From assembly GCF_027111255.2 (NCBI RefSeq), contig NZ_CP114285.2, positions 3,348,001 to 3,412,000 on the forward strand: a stretch of DNA of 64,000 bases, read 5' to 3'. The notes under the pieces are model-generated. The model was not told the DNA's origin and did not search any database. It saw only the letters and a program-made list of their open reading frames with translations. Shown piece by piece: positions 1-9,039 of this stretch. The DNA is from Flavobacterium flavigenum. Its GTDB lineage: Bacteria > Bacteroidota > Bacteroidia > Flavobacteriales > Flavobacteriaceae. The stretch's first letter is position 1. Every line of letters begins with the position of its first letter. The translations under genes and the position numbers were made by a program.

Positions 1-496
1 AAATTTCTTCGTAGATTTCGTAAATCTTTTCTCTAAACTGAAAAACGTATAGGAAGCCGGTATAAGCACCAGTATCAACTCCTAAAATCGAGTTACAGAT
101 TAAGTGGTCTGTAATACGCGCCAGCTCCATAACGATAACTCTTAAATATTGAGCTCTTTTTGGAACTTCAATACCTAATAATTTTTCTAATGTCATCCAC
201 CATCCCATATTATTAATAGGAGAGGAGCAATAGTTCATACGGTCTGTAAGAGGTGTAATTTGATAAAAAGGACGGTTTTCAGCAATTTTTTCGAATGCTC
301 TGTGGATGTAACCAATAGTTGGTTCAGCTTCCAGAATTCTTTCACCATCCATCAACAAAATATTTTGAAAAATACCGTGGGTAGCCGGGTGAGTAGGACC
401 TAAATTCAGTACAGAAAGCTCGCTTCCGTCTTCGTTTAGTTTATCCTTTATTATTTTAGCATATCGATGCTCTGGTGATAATAATAGTTCTGACAT
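1..496 (-). CDS. nuoD: NADH-quinone oxidoreductase subunit D, N-terminal part (runs off the window)
   Basis: Subunit of the peripheral arm of respiratory complex I (49 kDa family), which helps shape the quinone pocket next to NuoB. The frame opens at the ATG at 496 and stays open to base 1, giving about 165 residues. Seen near the N-terminus are GPTHPATHG, EPTIGYIHR and DRMNYCS, all typical of NuoD. It is the last visible gene of a leftward nuo operon, 25 bp after nuoC, and is cut only by the window edge. NuoC and NuoD are separate proteins here, not fused. The identification is firm. Confidence 0.96.
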   Translation of the reverse strand, partial: MSELLLSPEHRYAKIIKDKLNEDGSELSVLNLGPTHPATHGIFQNILLMDGERILEAEPTIGYIHRAFEKIAENRPFYQITPLTDRMNYCSSPINNMGWWMTLEKLLGIEVPKRAQYLRVIVMELARITDHLICNSILGVDTGAYTGFLYVFQFREKIYEIYEEI

Positions 497-521
497 TTTA
501 TAATGTTGAATTATTTATTTT

Positions 522-1043
522 TTAGCAATTTGTTGTTGTTCTTCCAAAGAATCTGTCGTCCTTATCTGTTCTTCCGCTGTCTTCCATTGGAAATTCCTTT
601 CTCATAGGGAAAGACACCATTTCATCCATATTCAAAATACGTTTCAATTGCGGATGACCAATAAAGTTTATCCCAAAGAAATCATATGTTTCCCTTTCCA
701 TCCAGTTCGAACTTAAGAAAATATTTGAAATGGTTTTGATTTCCGGTTTTTCACCATTAAGATACACTTTAATTCTGATACGTTTATTTTCGTACCAGTT
801 ATGCAGATGATATACAATGGCAAACTGACGTTCTGATTCGTTATCCGGGTAGTGAATACCGCATAAATCAGTTAAAAAGTGAAAACGCAAATCAGCGTCA
901 TTTTTCAGGAAAAGAATCAGTGCTGTAATTTTATCAGCTGAAGCCTCTAAAGTAAAAATATCTCTTTCTTCGTGAAAGTTGAAAACATCAGTATTGAATG
1001 TTTGTACAAGTTTTTCCTGGATCAGTGTATTTTCTAAAGCCAT
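522..1043 (-). CDS. nuoC: NADH-quinone oxidoreductase subunit C
   Basis: The 30 kDa subunit of complex I, located in the hydrophilic arm beside NuoD. The protein is 173 residues. It carries the family signature ERETYDFFGI followed by a GHP..KRIL stretch and an acidic, arginine-rich C-terminus. It starts 2 bp after nuoB ends, which indicates translational coupling within the nuo operon. Length and motif fit a free-standing NuoC. No anomaly is seen. Confidence 0.96.
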   Translation of the reverse strand: MALENTLIQEKLVQTFNTDVFNFHEERDIFTLEASADKITALILFLKNDADLRFHFLTDLCGIHYPDNESERQFAIVYHLHNWYENKRIRIKVYLNGEKPEIKTISNIFLSSNWMERETYDFFGINFIGHPQLKRILNMDEMVSFPMRKEFPMEDSGRTDKDDRFFGRTTTNC

Positions 1044-1045
1044 TT

Positions 1046-1594
1046 TTATGAGATATTATAGGAAGCTAATAATTCCTGGTATTCCGGAGAGCTTCTTCGT
1101 CTCACAGATTCGTTTTTTACCAATTCCTGAAGTTTCATTACACCGTCAACAATTTGTTCCGGTCTTGGAGGACATCCCGGCACGTAAACATCAACCGGAA
1201 TAACTTTGTCAATACCTTGTAAAACAGAGTAAGTGTCAAAAATCCCACCTGATGAAGCACAGGCTCCAACTGCAATTACCCAACGAGGTTCAGACATTTG
1301 TTCGTAAACCTGTCTTAAAATGGGTGCCATTTTTTTAGAAATTGTACCCATTACCATTAACATATCAGCCTGACGGGGAGAAAAACTCACACGTTCAGAA
1401 CCAAATCTTGCCAAATCATAATGTGAAGCCATAGTTGCCATAAATTCGATTCCGCAGCATGAAGTTGCGAAAGGCAATGGCCAAAGAGAATTCGCTCGTG
1501 CCAAACCTACAACGTCATTTAGTTTTGTGGCAAAGAAACCTTCACCAACAACACCTTCAGGAGGGGCAACCATATTTACATTTGAATCGCTCAT
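1046..1594 (-). CDS. nuoB: NADH-quinone oxidoreductase subunit B
   Basis: Carries iron-sulfur cluster N2, the last electron carrier before quinone in complex I. The cysteines are visible in order: the adjacent pair in ATSCCGIEF (about residues 45-46), the one in VGACASSGG and the one in VPGCPPRPE. The protein is 182 residues, normal for the family. It lies between nuoA (84 bp upstream) and nuoC (2 bp downstream). The AT-rich gap to nuoA has no gene. Confidence 0.97.
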   Translation of the reverse strand: MSDSNVNMVAPPEGVVGEGFFATKLNDVVGLARANSLWPLPFATSCCGIEFMATMASHYDLARFGSERVSFSPRQADMLMVMGTISKKMAPILRQVYEQMSEPRWVIAVGACASSGGIFDTYSVLQGIDKVIPVDVYVPGCPPRPEQIVDGVMKLQELVKNESVRRRSSPEYQELLASYNIS

Positions 1595-1678
1595 TTTTGT
1601 TATTTTGAATTTTGAATTATAAATTTTGATTGTTCAAATAATTATAATTCAGCATTTATAATTTAGAATCAATGTTTG

Positions 1679-2044
1679 TTATTCCCAGTCTAAAGCTCTC
1701 TTTTTAATGATGTAGAAAAAGCCAACTAAAAGCAAAGCCATGAAAACAATCATTTTCAGCATTCCCTCAATTCCTAATTCTTTAAAGTTTACTGCCCAAG
1801 GATAAAGGAAAATCACCTCTACGTCAAACAGAACAAATAAAATGGCTACAAGGAAATATTTTACTGAAAACGGAATACGGGCATTACCAACTGATTCGAT
1901 TCCGCATTCAAAGTTTTTATCTTTAGTTTCTGAGGTTCTTCTTGGACCTAATTTTCCGGAAATAATGATAGTTCCCACTACAAAACCAACAGCCAGTATA
2001 AGCTGCATTAAGATAGGAAGATAGCTGTATTGATCAGATTGCAT
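1679..2044 (-). CDS. nuoA: NADH-quinone oxidoreductase subunit A
   Basis: Small membrane subunit of complex I with three predicted transmembrane helices at about residues 9-30, 63-83 and 92-112. The family loop with FECGIES (around residue 45) and the F-D-VE-IFLYPW stretch after helix 2 are both present. At 121 residues it has the usual length. It is the first gene of the operon and lies 33 bp inside a clear Bacteroidota-type promoter. Confidence 0.96.
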   Translation of the reverse strand: MQSDQYSYLPILMQLILAVGFVVGTIIISGKLGPRRTSETKDKNFECGIESVGNARIPFSVKYFLVAILFVLFDVEVIFLYPWAVNFKELGIEGMLKMIVFMALLLVGFFYIIKKRALDWE

Positions 2045-2076
2045 AAAACTTAGGGTTTTTACTTAAAAAATAGTCA

Positions 2077-2107
2077 CAAAGATAGCTTTCAACTCTGTAA
2101 ATCACAA
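2077..2107 (-). promoter_or_regulatory. promoter of the nuo operon
   Basis: On the minus strand the -7 element TATCTTTG (2077-2084) matches TAnnTTTG. A TTG at 2105-2107 lies 20 bases upstream, the usual Bacteroidota -33/-7 spacing. It is 33 bp before the nuoA ATG. Confidence 0.75.
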
Positions 2108-2213
2108 ACTAAAAAATGATTTAAGATAGTGCATAATATGGTTTGTATGTAATTTTTATTGATTATAAATAAAAGGTCAGAGTTTTGCATTTTTTTAACA
2201 AGTATGCAAAAAA

Positions 2214-2241
2214 AAACGTTTCGAAATAAATCGAAACGTTT
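2214..2241 (-). terminator. intrinsic terminator after the cold-shock gene
   Basis: Perfect 11-bp stem (AAACGTTTCGA and its complement) with a 6-base loop. A run of T follows when read leftward. It lies 40 bp past the cold-shock gene stop. Confidence 0.85.
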
Positions 2242-2281
2242 AACCATTCAGAGGCAAAAAAAATAAATTGCTATATTTTTC

Positions 2282-2476
2282 TTAGATTACTGCTACTTTA
2301 GCAGCAACTTTCCCTTTTCTTCCTTCTTCTTCTTCGTAGCTTACACGGTCACCTTCGCGTAATTCTTCCGCGTTAATTCCTGAAGCGTGAACGAAGATGT
2401 CTTTTCCTGTTTCTTCGTCTGTAATGAATCCATAACCTTTAGACTCATTGAAAAATTTTACTGTACCTGTACGCAT
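2282..2476 (-). CDS. cold-shock domain protein (CspA family)
   Basis: A 64-residue single-stranded nucleic-acid binding protein of the CspA fold, which acts as an RNA chaperone in the cytoplasm. The RNP1-like KGYGFI and RNP2-like DIFVHAS motifs are at about residues 13-18 and 25-31, preceded by GTVKFFN. The whole protein is one cold-shock domain. It is monocistronic, with its own -7 element 30 bp upstream and a strong terminator downstream. Which paralogue it is cannot be told from the sequence. Confidence 0.95.
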   Translation of the reverse strand: MRTGTVKFFNESKGYGFITDEETGKDIFVHASGINAEELREGDRVSYEEEEGRKGKVAAKVAVI

Positions 2477-2505
2477 TGTAATTGTAATAATAATTTATAA
2501 TAAAG

Positions 2506-2513
2506 CAAATGTA
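2506..2513 (-). promoter_or_regulatory. -7 element for the cold-shock gene
   Basis: TACATTTG on the minus strand, 30 bp before the start codon. A TTG at 2529-2531 is only 15 bases upstream, shorter than usual, so the -33 assignment is uncertain. Confidence 0.5.
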
Positions 2514-2733
2514 ACATATTAACTAATACAAAAGACATGTATGTGTTAAATTTTTCTAAAAATTATTGATTTACAGTGATTTCTGTATGTTAATTACATT
2601 AAAATTCATATGAATATTTCTGAATTTTGATTCTTTTATTAATAATAAAGCAATTTATATAGTTGTTTTATTGTAATAAACGGACTACTTATTAAAAATT
2701 AGCTTTTTGATAATTTGCAGAATTTTTGTAATC

Positions 2734-2767
2734 AAAAAGAGCAACAAAATTAATTGCTGCTCTTTTT
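2734..2767 (-). terminator. intrinsic terminator after the lipoprotein gene
   Basis: A 10-bp stem of AAAAAGAGCA and its complement around a 14-base loop, T-rich on the exit side for leftward transcription. It lies 54 bp past the stop of the gene at 2821. Confidence 0.75.
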
Positions 2768-2820
2768 TGTTCTTTATATCTTAACTTATGAAGTAAACTT
2801 ATTTTTTGAAATTATTAATC

Positions 2821-3627
2821 TCATTCAAAATCATACATTATGTTGCCTGAAGCATCATATTTATATTCATAGTTTGAAGTTTTTGTCTGTATTAATTCAT
2901 TATTCCTATAATTAAGATGCTCATATTTGGCATAATTATTTTTTGATATTGATCGCAAATAGGTTTCGTCAAAAATTATTAATTTTTTAAGTGGGTTGGC
3001 TGTGTTGTCATAATTGCTAAATTTCTCGACAGTTCTATCTCCGTTAGGTCCTGTAAAATATTGTCCTTCCTCATAATTAACTGTAACAATACTGTCCAGA
3101 TTTTGTTGTGGATTGTAATAATATTTTGCTTTTTGGTAAAACCTTGATAAATATTGAGGCTTGCCGTATAATTTTAAAGTTTCATCAATTTGGTTCAGAT
3201 TGTTGTAAGTGTAAAATATACTGTCGTTAAGTTCAGGATCTTCCTTATAAATTATTTTTTTTATGACCCTGTTTTGATTATCCACTACAATTTTTCTCTC
3301 AAAAAATAAATTGATATTTGGAATATTTCTGGTAATTTTAATTTCATTGTTATTGTAAACTATATCTTCTGTTACATCACTGAAAAAGATGTAAGTTTCG
3401 TTGCCAAGGCTGGTAGGAAGTGGTATAAGACCTCCAATTCTTTTAATTATTCTGTTTTGCGAATCATATTTTAGTTTGACAGAACCTGATGATCCATTTT
3501 GGCGATTAAAATAATCCATGTAGCTCAGGTCATAGCTTTGAATATTATTTTCAGCTTCGTTTTCCTCTGAAGAACAGCTGGCGAATTGCAATATCGCCAG
3601 CAAACTTAAAATTTTTACCAGTTTCAT
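2821..3627 (-). CDS. secreted lipoprotein of unknown function, YD-repeat-like
   Basis: A 268-residue protein with a lipoprotein signal: Lys at residue 3, a hydrophobic core, and a lipobox ending ASC at Cys19 followed by Ser-Ser-Glu-Glu. It should sit on an outer or inner membrane leaflet. The rest has repeated short stretches such as YDSQNRIIKRI, VVDNQNRVIKKI and YKYDASGN. These resemble the degenerate YD/RHS-like repeats common in Bacteroidota lipoproteins. It lies 35 bp after aspS in the same direction and may be cotranscribed. No catalytic motif is visible. Confidence 0.7.
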   Translation of the reverse strand: MKLVKILSLLAILQFASCSSEENEAENNIQSYDLSYMDYFNRQNGSSGSVKLKYDSQNRIIKRIGGLIPLPTSLGNETYIFFSDVTEDIVYNNNEIKITRNIPNINLFFERKIVVDNQNRVIKKIIYKEDPELNDSIFYTYNNLNQIDETLKLYGKPQYLSRFYQKAKYYYNPQQNLDSIVTVNYEEGQYFTGPNGDRTVEKFSNYDNTANPLKKLIIFDETYLRSISKNNYAKYEHLNYRNNELIQTKTSNYEYKYDASGNIMYDFE

Positions 3628-3662
3628 AATTTTGGTTTGGTTTGGTTAGTTTGGTAGTCATT

Positions 3663-5408
3663 TTATTTAACTTGTATATGCAATTCTTTTAATTGTGATT
3701 CATCTATGGCTGAAGGTGCATCGATCATTACATCACGACCTGAATTATTTTTAGGGAAAGCAATAAAATCCCTAATCGTTTCCTGACCTCCTAAAATAGC
3801 AACTAATCTGTCTAAACCAAAAGCTAAACCTCCGTGTGGTGGTGCTCCAAACTGGAATGCATCCATTAAGAAACCAAATTGTGCTTTTGCTTCTTCTTCT
3901 GTAAAACCTAAATATTTAAACATTAACTGTTGCGTTGCTTTATCATGAATACGAATCGATCCTCCGCCAATTTCATTTCCATTTAAAACCATATCGTAAG
4001 CGTTTGCACGAACTTTTCCCGGATCTGTTTCTAACAATGCCATATCTTCTGGTTTTGGCGATGTAAACGGATGATGCATGGCGTGGTAACGGCCACTTTC
4101 TTCGTCAAGTTCCAATAGTGGAAAATCAACTACCCATAATGGTGCAAATTCTTCTGGATTACGCAAACCTAAACGAGTTGCTAGTTCCATACGTAAAGCA
4201 GAAAGTTGAGCGCGTGTTTTGTTTGCAGGACCAGAAAGTACAAAAATCATATCACCAGGTTTTGCTTCTGTTGCTTTTGCCCAGTTTGCCAAATCGTCCT
4301 GATCGTAGAATTTATCTACAGACGATTTATAAGTTCCGTCTTCGTTACATTTCACGTAAACCATTCCGGATGCGCCAACCTGCGGACGTTTTACCCAGTC
4401 AATCAAACCGTCAATTTCTTTACGAGTGTAATTTCCCGCTCCAGGAACAGCGATTCCCACAACTAATTCTGCTGCATTGAATACAGGGAATTCTTTATGT
4501 TTTGCAAATTCGTTTAATTCGCCAAACTTCATTCCGAAACGAATGTCCGGTTTGTCGTTTCCATATGTTTTCATGGCATAGTCGTACGTAATTCTTGGGA
4601 ATTTATCAACTTCTATACCTTTTATTTCTTTTAATAAATGTCTTGTCAATCCTTCAAAGACATTCAAAATATCTTCCTGTTCCACAAATGCCATTTCGCA
4701 ATCGATTTGTGTAAACTCAGGCTGACGGTCTGCACGTAAATCTTCGTCACGGAAACATTTCACAATCTGGAAATATTTATCCATTCCTCCCACCATCAAA
4801 AGTTGTTTGAAAGTTTGAGGCGATTGTGGCAAAGCATAAAACTGACCTTCGTTCATACGGCTTGGTACCACGAAATCTCTTGCTCCTTCCGGAGTCGATT
4901 TGATTAAGTAAGGCGTTTCAACTTCGCAGAAATCTAAATCAGATAAATATTTACGAACTTCCATTGCCACTTTGTGACGGAATAATAAACTGTTTTTAAC
5001 CGGATTTCTTCGGATATCCAAATAACGGTATTTCATTCTGATATCTTCTCCACCGTCTGTTTCGTCTTCAATGGTGAATGGAGGTGTTAAAGCAGAATTC
5101 AAAATAGTTAATTCAGAAACTAAAATTTCAATTTCACCAGTTGGAATGTTTTTGTTTTTTGCTTCACGCTCGATAACAGTTCCTTTTACCTGAATTACAA
5201 ATTCTCTTCCCAGGGTTTTTGCCAATTCAAAAACGGTTTTATCGGTACGGCTTTCGTCGAAAATAAGCTGTGTAATTCCGTAACGGTCACGTAAATCAAC
5301 CCAATTCATGAATCCTTTATCTCGTGATTTCTGAACCCAGCCTGCAAGTGTAACTTCGGTATTAATATTTGAGGCATTTAACTCGCCACAATTATGACTT
5401 CTATACAT
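3663..5408 (-). CDS. aspS: aspartyl-tRNA synthetase
   Basis: Class II synthetase that charges tRNA-Asp in the cytoplasm. The 581 residues hold an N-terminal OB-fold anticodon-binding domain (about 1-110), class II motif 2 ([16 protein letters not shown] near 216-231), the bacterial GAD insertion in the middle, and class II motif 3 (GLAFGLDRL near 533-541). Length is normal for the bacterial type. A -7 element lies 19 bp before the ATG. I cannot decide from motifs alone whether it also charges tRNA-Asn. Confidence 0.97.
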   Translation of the reverse strand: MYRSHNCGELNASNINTEVTLAGWVQKSRDKGFMNWVDLRDRYGITQLIFDESRTDKTVFELAKTLGREFVIQVKGTVIEREAKNKNIPTGEIEILVSELTILNSALTPPFTIEDETDGGEDIRMKYRYLDIRRNPVKNSLLFRHKVAMEVRKYLSDLDFCEVETPYLIKSTPEGARDFVVPSRMNEGQFYALPQSPQTFKQLLMVGGMDKYFQIVKCFRDEDLRADRQPEFTQIDCEMAFVEQEDILNVFEGLTRHLLKEIKGIEVDKFPRITYDYAMKTYGNDKPDIRFGMKFGELNEFAKHKEFPVFNAAELVVGIAVPGAGNYTRKEIDGLIDWVKRPQVGASGMVYVKCNEDGTYKSSVDKFYDQDDLANWAKATEAKPGDMIFVLSGPANKTRAQLSALRMELATRLGLRNPEEFAPLWVVDFPLLELDEESGRYHAMHHPFTSPKPEDMALLETDPGKVRANAYDMVLNGNEIGGGSIRIHDKATQQLMFKYLGFTEEEAKAQFGFLMDAFQFGAPPHGGLAFGLDRLVAILGGQETIRDFIAFPKNNSGRDVMIDAPSAIDESQLKELHIQVK

Positions 5409-5426
5409 TGATCAAAATTTAGACTG

Positions 5427-5434
5427 CAAAAGTA
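5427..5434 (-). promoter_or_regulatory. -7 element for aspS
   Basis: TACTTTTG on the minus strand, 19 bp before the aspS start. No TTG is seen at the expected distance. Confidence 0.5.
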
Positions 5435-5530
5435 AACACAAAATTCAAATTAATATAGTAAAGTAATAACTTGATGCTTATAAAATTGAAATATTTTGTT
5501 AATGCCTAATTTTCTCATCTATAATTTCTT

Positions 5531-5538
5531 TAGATTTG
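5531..5538 (+). promoter_or_regulatory. -7 element for the thioredoxin-like gene
   Basis: TAGATTTG, 24 bp before the ATG at 5563. It makes translation from the upstream TTG at 5536 very unlikely and so fixes the start. No -33 TTG is seen at normal spacing. Confidence 0.5.
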
Positions 5539-5562
5539 ATCTATCTAAATAAATTGTCAATT

Positions 5563-6558
5563 ATGAGAAAAGTTATTCTTTTTGCTTTGATTATGCTGAG
5601 CATTTTTAACGTTAATGCCCAAACAAAGAATCAAATTAAATTTACGGCTAAAATTGCGAATAGAAATAGCGATACCTTAGTTATTCGCGGTGCAAATAAT
5701 TTCACACAGATTATTCCAATTGATAAAAAGGGTGTTTTTGCAGCCACTTTTGAAGCTCCAAAAGGGTTTTATCAATTTTCTGATGGTCATGAAGTTTCGA
5801 GTTTGTACTTAAAACCAAATTCAGAAATAAACTTGACGATGGATGCGAAACAATTTGATGAAACGATTGCATATAAAGGTAAAGGTGTTGATGAAAGCAA
5901 TTTTCTGGCACTTTACTCTTTAAATAATGAAAAATTTCAAAACGAAGCTTTTACTAAAGATGAAGCAGAATTTGCTGCACTTTTGGAAGCAAAGAAAAAG
6001 TGGGATAATGAAACTCTTGAAAAAGGAAAATATGATGCAGAATTTCAAACTGCTGTAAAAAGTGCGTTCTCACAATTTCATGAGTATGCAGCCCAGGCTT
6101 ATCAAAGCAATGCACAAACAAATAAACTTAAAGGAAAGCCTTCACCTGATTTTGATTATGAAAATTATAAAGGCGGAAAAACAAAACTTTCAGATTTAAA
6201 AGGGAAATATGTTTACATAGATCTTTGGGCAACCTGGTGCGGGCCATGCAGGGCTGAAATTCCTTTTTTACAAAAAATAGAGGAGAAATACCATGGGAAA
6301 AATATTGAATTTGTGAGTATCTCAATCGACAAAGCAAAAGACAATGAGAAATGGAAAAAATTTGTAGCTGATAAAAATTTAGGCGGAATCCAGTTATTTG
6401 CAGATAAAGATTGGGAATCTGAGTTTGTAACAAGTTATGGTGTAACCGGAATCCCAAGATTTATATTGATTGATCCTAAGGGAAACATTTTAAACCCTGA
6501 TGCTGATAGACCATCATCGCCAGAATTGCAAACACAATTAGATGCTTTATTGAAGTAA
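5563..6558 (+). CDS. periplasmic thiol-disulfide oxidoreductase, TlpA/ResA type with N-terminal DUF4369-like domain
   Basis: A signal peptide (MRKVILFALIML..., ending NAQ) is followed by a beta-rich N-terminal domain of the kind that precedes thioredoxin domains in Bacteroidota. From about residue 190 there is an AhpC/TSA-thioredoxin fold with the redox motif WCGPC at about residues 224-228 and a cis-Pro loop in GIPRF. It probably reduces or reshuffles disulfides in exported proteins or cytochrome c. The ATG at 5563 is chosen over the TTG at 5536 because the signal peptide and the -7 element both agree with it. Confidence 0.85.
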   Translation: MRKVILFALIMLSIFNVNAQTKNQIKFTAKIANRNSDTLVIRGANNFTQIIPIDKKGVFAATFEAPKGFYQFSDGHEVSSLYLKPNSEINLTMDAKQFDETIAYKGKGVDESNFLALYSLNNEKFQNEAFTKDEAEFAALLEAKKKWDNETLEKGKYDAEFQTAVKSAFSQFHEYAAQAYQSNAQTNKLKGKPSPDFDYENYKGGKTKLSDLKGKYVYIDLWATWCGPCRAEIPFLQKIEEKYHGKNIEFVSISIDKAKDNEKWKKFVADKNLGGIQLFADKDWESEFVTSYGVTGIPRFILIDPKGNILNPDADRPSSPELQTQLDALLK

Positions 6559-6612
6559 TTCTTTCAAATTACAACGTTATCGTAATTTTAGCAATTTTCT
6601 AAAAACACCAGT

Positions 6613-6641
6613 AAAACCAATGCTTCAGCATTGGTTTTTTT
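6613..6641 (+). terminator. intrinsic terminator after the thioredoxin-like gene
   Basis: Perfect 11-bp stem (AAAACCAATGC and its complement) with loop TTCA and a following T run, 54 bp after the stop. Confidence 0.88.
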
Positions 6642-6725
6642 ATATGCGGCTGATTTCCAATGTTAAGTTTTTATTCAATGTTACCAAATTGTTAAGCAAA
6701 AGTTTTTTTAATGTAAACAATTAAT

Positions 6726-6733
6726 TATATTTG
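6726..6733 (+). promoter_or_regulatory. -7 element for the MORN-type gene
   Basis: TATATTTG, 33 bp before the ATG at 6767. No TTG is seen at normal spacing. Confidence 0.45.
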
Positions 6734-6766
6734 GTAAAGATTTGATAACATTAATAACCTAAAGAT

Positions 6767-7114
6767 ATGAAAAAGTGTGTAATTTTAGTTGCAATATTGT
6801 TCTCTGGAATTTTAGTTGCACAAGAGACAAAACCTGAATTAGAAGCTGTTGGAAACAAAGTGAGAGCTACTTATTATTATGATAATGGAAAAGTACAACA
6901 AGAAGGCTTTTTTAAAGAAGGTAAATTAGATGGTGTCTGGGTATCTTATGACGAGAATGGAAATAAAAAAGCTATCGCAGAATACACAAACGGATTAAAA
7001 ACCGGAAAATGGATTTATTTTAATGACAAAAATATTTGTCAGGTAGATTATTCAAACAGCAAAATTAATTCTGTTAAGAATTTAGAAGAAAAAGTTGTTG
7101 CGCATAACAATTAA
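6767..7114 (+). CDS. small exported MORN-repeat (YwqK-like) protein
   Basis: A 115-residue protein with a signal peptide (MKKCVILVAILFSGILVAQ, cleavage likely after VAQ). It is followed by two or three MORN/YwqK-type repeats with the pattern YYDNGKVQQEGFFKEGKLDGVW and YTNGLKTGKWIYF. Such repeats form a beta-meander and are common in secreted flavobacterial proteins, but a biochemical role is not known to me. The gene stands alone between its own promoter element and a shared terminator. Confidence 0.75.
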   Translation: MKKCVILVAILFSGILVAQETKPELEAVGNKVRATYYYDNGKVQQEGFFKEGKLDGVWVSYDENGNKKAIAEYTNGLKTGKWIYFNDKNICQVDYSNSKINSVKNLEEKVVAHNN

Positions 7115-7132
7115 TACAATTTTAGTTAATTG

Positions 7133-7168
7133 AAAAAGGAGAAAATTGAATTCAATTTTCTCCTTTTT
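7133..7168. terminator. bidirectional terminator between convergent genes
   Basis: A perfect 36-base palindrome (each arm 18 bases, centre at 7150/7151) with A on the left and T on the right. It separates the rightward MORN gene from the leftward PepSY gene, whose stop is 3 bp away. Confidence 0.88.
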
Positions 7169-7170
7169 TA

Positions 7171-8730
7171 TTATATTTCTGCTATTTGATTCTTTTTTGA
7201 TTTTAATGAAAAAGCAACATATAGTGTAATTGATGCTAAAATAATCCAGAAAATATCAATAAAGAAAATCTGAATTTTGTTTTGGAGGAAAGAATTCCAA
7301 AACCAGTTTCCGGTAATGATTCCATTTGTAAGCGGAATCAAAAAACCTAAAACACTTCCTGAAATTAAGCACCATTTGTTAGTAAAAGCATCATTCTTTT
7401 TGATAATAAAAAAGAGGGCAAGTAAGAGCCATCCAATAAAATAAATACTGTATAAATTAGACTGAGTTAAAGGATAAAATAATTTAGATGCAATGAATGC
7501 CAATGCAGTAATCGGATACATACTCAAGCAAATAGCCAGATAAATACATACAACCCTTTCGTTGAAACGGCGTTTCTTCTCAGGCATATTTTTTTTATCC
7601 CTCGCAATTAACCAAATCATAACTCCTGAAATAATCACGAAGCAGGTTATAATTCCTAAAGCAAAGCTTACTATTTTCAATGCATAACCACCATAATCAC
7701 CAAAATGTATCCGGTATAAAACATTTTTGACAACATCTAAATAATGGTTTTGTGTTTCAGGATTTTTCCTTGCAATTTCTTTTCCATCAGCAATACGGTA
7801 AACTACTTTTCCGTTTCCGGTAAATTTTTTGGTGCTTAACAATTCACCTTCAACCAGAAGATGCATATTAGCATCGCCATAGTTCTGAATCATCACACGG
7901 TTGATTTCAAAATCCTTCCAGTTGCTTTTCGCTTTAGAAACTAACTCATTGATACTAAAAGGAACTGTCAATTTTTTATTCTCAAACTTAAATTCAGGAT
8001 CTGTATATTCAAGTTCTTTGTATAATTTGTCCTGATCTCCTTTATAAAGAGCCATTACAGCCGGCGCAACGATTAAAAGCTTAATCATGAAAAAAGCACC
8101 GGTTACGGCATAGACAAACTGAAAAGGCAATCCGATCATTCCTAATGCTGTATGGGCATCTGTCCATAATGTTTTAAGCTTTTCTTTTGGACGAAAAACA
8201 TAAAAATTCGAAACAATTTTTTTCCAGTGTAGTAAAACGCCTGTTACTATTGCAAATAAGAAAAACAGCGCAATGAAACCCGAAAGATAATATCCGACAG
8301 GATAAGGAATCTGTGCAAGGAAATGCAAACGATATAAAAACTCTCCAAGAGAATAGGACTCTTCGTAGGTTGATGTTTTATAGTTTTTGGTATCTAAATA
8401 AAAAAAACTTCCTTCTTTTTGTTTTGCTTGGGCCAGACTATCTTTGGTTCCTTCTAAAGAAATATTAACCCGTCTTTCGTTACTATGTTTAGAAATGGTA
8501 ATATTTCGTCCTTGGAGAATATACTCTTTGTCCAGTTTTTTTAACGCAGCATCATAGTTTAAATCAATTTCGCGTGAAATAGAAACTGATTCATTTTTTT
8601 CCCAATTGATTATTTCGTCCCTGAAGAAAGAAAAGGATCCGGCAAAGAAAATCACAAAAAGAACAACACTGATAACGATTCCGCTAACGGTGTGCGTATG
8701 GAAATAAATATTATAATTACGATTACTCAT
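7171..8730 (-). CDS. PepSY-associated transmembrane protein, putative siderophore-iron reductase
   Basis: A 519-residue integral membrane protein of the PepSY-TM family. An N-terminal helix with HTHTVSG (about residues 10-30) is followed by a periplasmic PepSY region, then further helices around 147-168, 200-225, 350-375 and 395-500. Histidines in or next to helices (HFL, HW, HT, HFGDYGG) could bind heme. Relatives such as FoxB and PiuB act in release of iron from siderophores. Genes for DUF3649 and DUF3325 proteins lie upstream with 3-bp gaps, the usual company in iron-uptake loci. The iron role rests on that context. Confidence 0.8.
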   Translation of the reverse strand: MSNRNYNIYFHTHTVSGIVISVVLFVIFFAGSFSFFRDEIINWEKNESVSISREIDLNYDAALKKLDKEYILQGRNITISKHSNERRVNISLEGTKDSLAQAKQKEGSFFYLDTKNYKTSTYEESYSLGEFLYRLHFLAQIPYPVGYYLSGFIALFFLFAIVTGVLLHWKKIVSNFYVFRPKEKLKTLWTDAHTALGMIGLPFQFVYAVTGAFFMIKLLIVAPAVMALYKGDQDKLYKELEYTDPEFKFENKKLTVPFSINELVSKAKSNWKDFEINRVMIQNYGDANMHLLVEGELLSTKKFTGNGKVVYRIADGKEIARKNPETQNHYLDVVKNVLYRIHFGDYGGYALKIVSFALGIITCFVIISGVMIWLIARDKKNMPEKKRRFNERVVCIYLAICLSMYPITALAFIASKLFYPLTQSNLYSIYFIGWLLLALFFIIKKNDAFTNKWCLISGSVLGFLIPLTNGIITGNWFWNSFLQNKIQIFFIDIFWIILASITLYVAFSLKSKKNQIAEI

Positions 8731-8733
8731 CTG

Positions 8734-9036
8734 TTATTGTGCGGTTGTATTATAGGTTTGTCCCAGATATATTAAAAGAGAGAAAATGAGTGAAAGGAGT
8801 ATGTAAACCATCCATATTTTCCATCCGTTTTTGGCTAAAAAAGCAATTACCATCAGTGCTACCCAAAGAATAAAGCCACTAAAAGCCATTGTAATAAGGA
8901 TATTTGCCCTATTGAACCAGGAAGCTAAAGCGAGGTGAAAAGTAACCGAAACAAAATAACCGCCCAGAATAGCGGCAGTAATTTTAGCAAACCGTTGCCA
9001 TTTTGACTGTGTTAAGTATTTAGGATTTGCAGGCAT
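8734..9036 (-). CDS. DUF3649-like small membrane protein of an iron-uptake cassette
   Basis: A 100-residue protein with three predicted helices (about 18-38, 46-68 and 74-94). The AAILGGYFVS stretch in helix 1 recalls the conserved alanine-rich GGY segment of DUF3649 iron-uptake proteins. It sits between DUF3325-like and PepSY genes with 3-bp gaps on both sides, so the three are surely cotranscribed. The assignment rests on this pattern plus gene order, not on a search. Confidence 0.65.
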   Translation of the reverse strand: MPANPKYLTQSKWQRFAKITAAILGGYFVSVTFHLALASWFNRANILITMAFSGFILWVALMVIAFLAKNGWKIWMVYILLSLIFSLLIYLGQTYNTTAQ

Positions 9037-9039
9037 GGT

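Larger units (their letters stand above)
2477..2820. other. AT-rich intergenic stretch, no gene seen
   Basis: These 344 bases contain only the cold-shock promoter -7 element, the terminator of the downstream lipoprotein gene, and very AT-rich sequence without a credible reading frame. Confidence 0.6.
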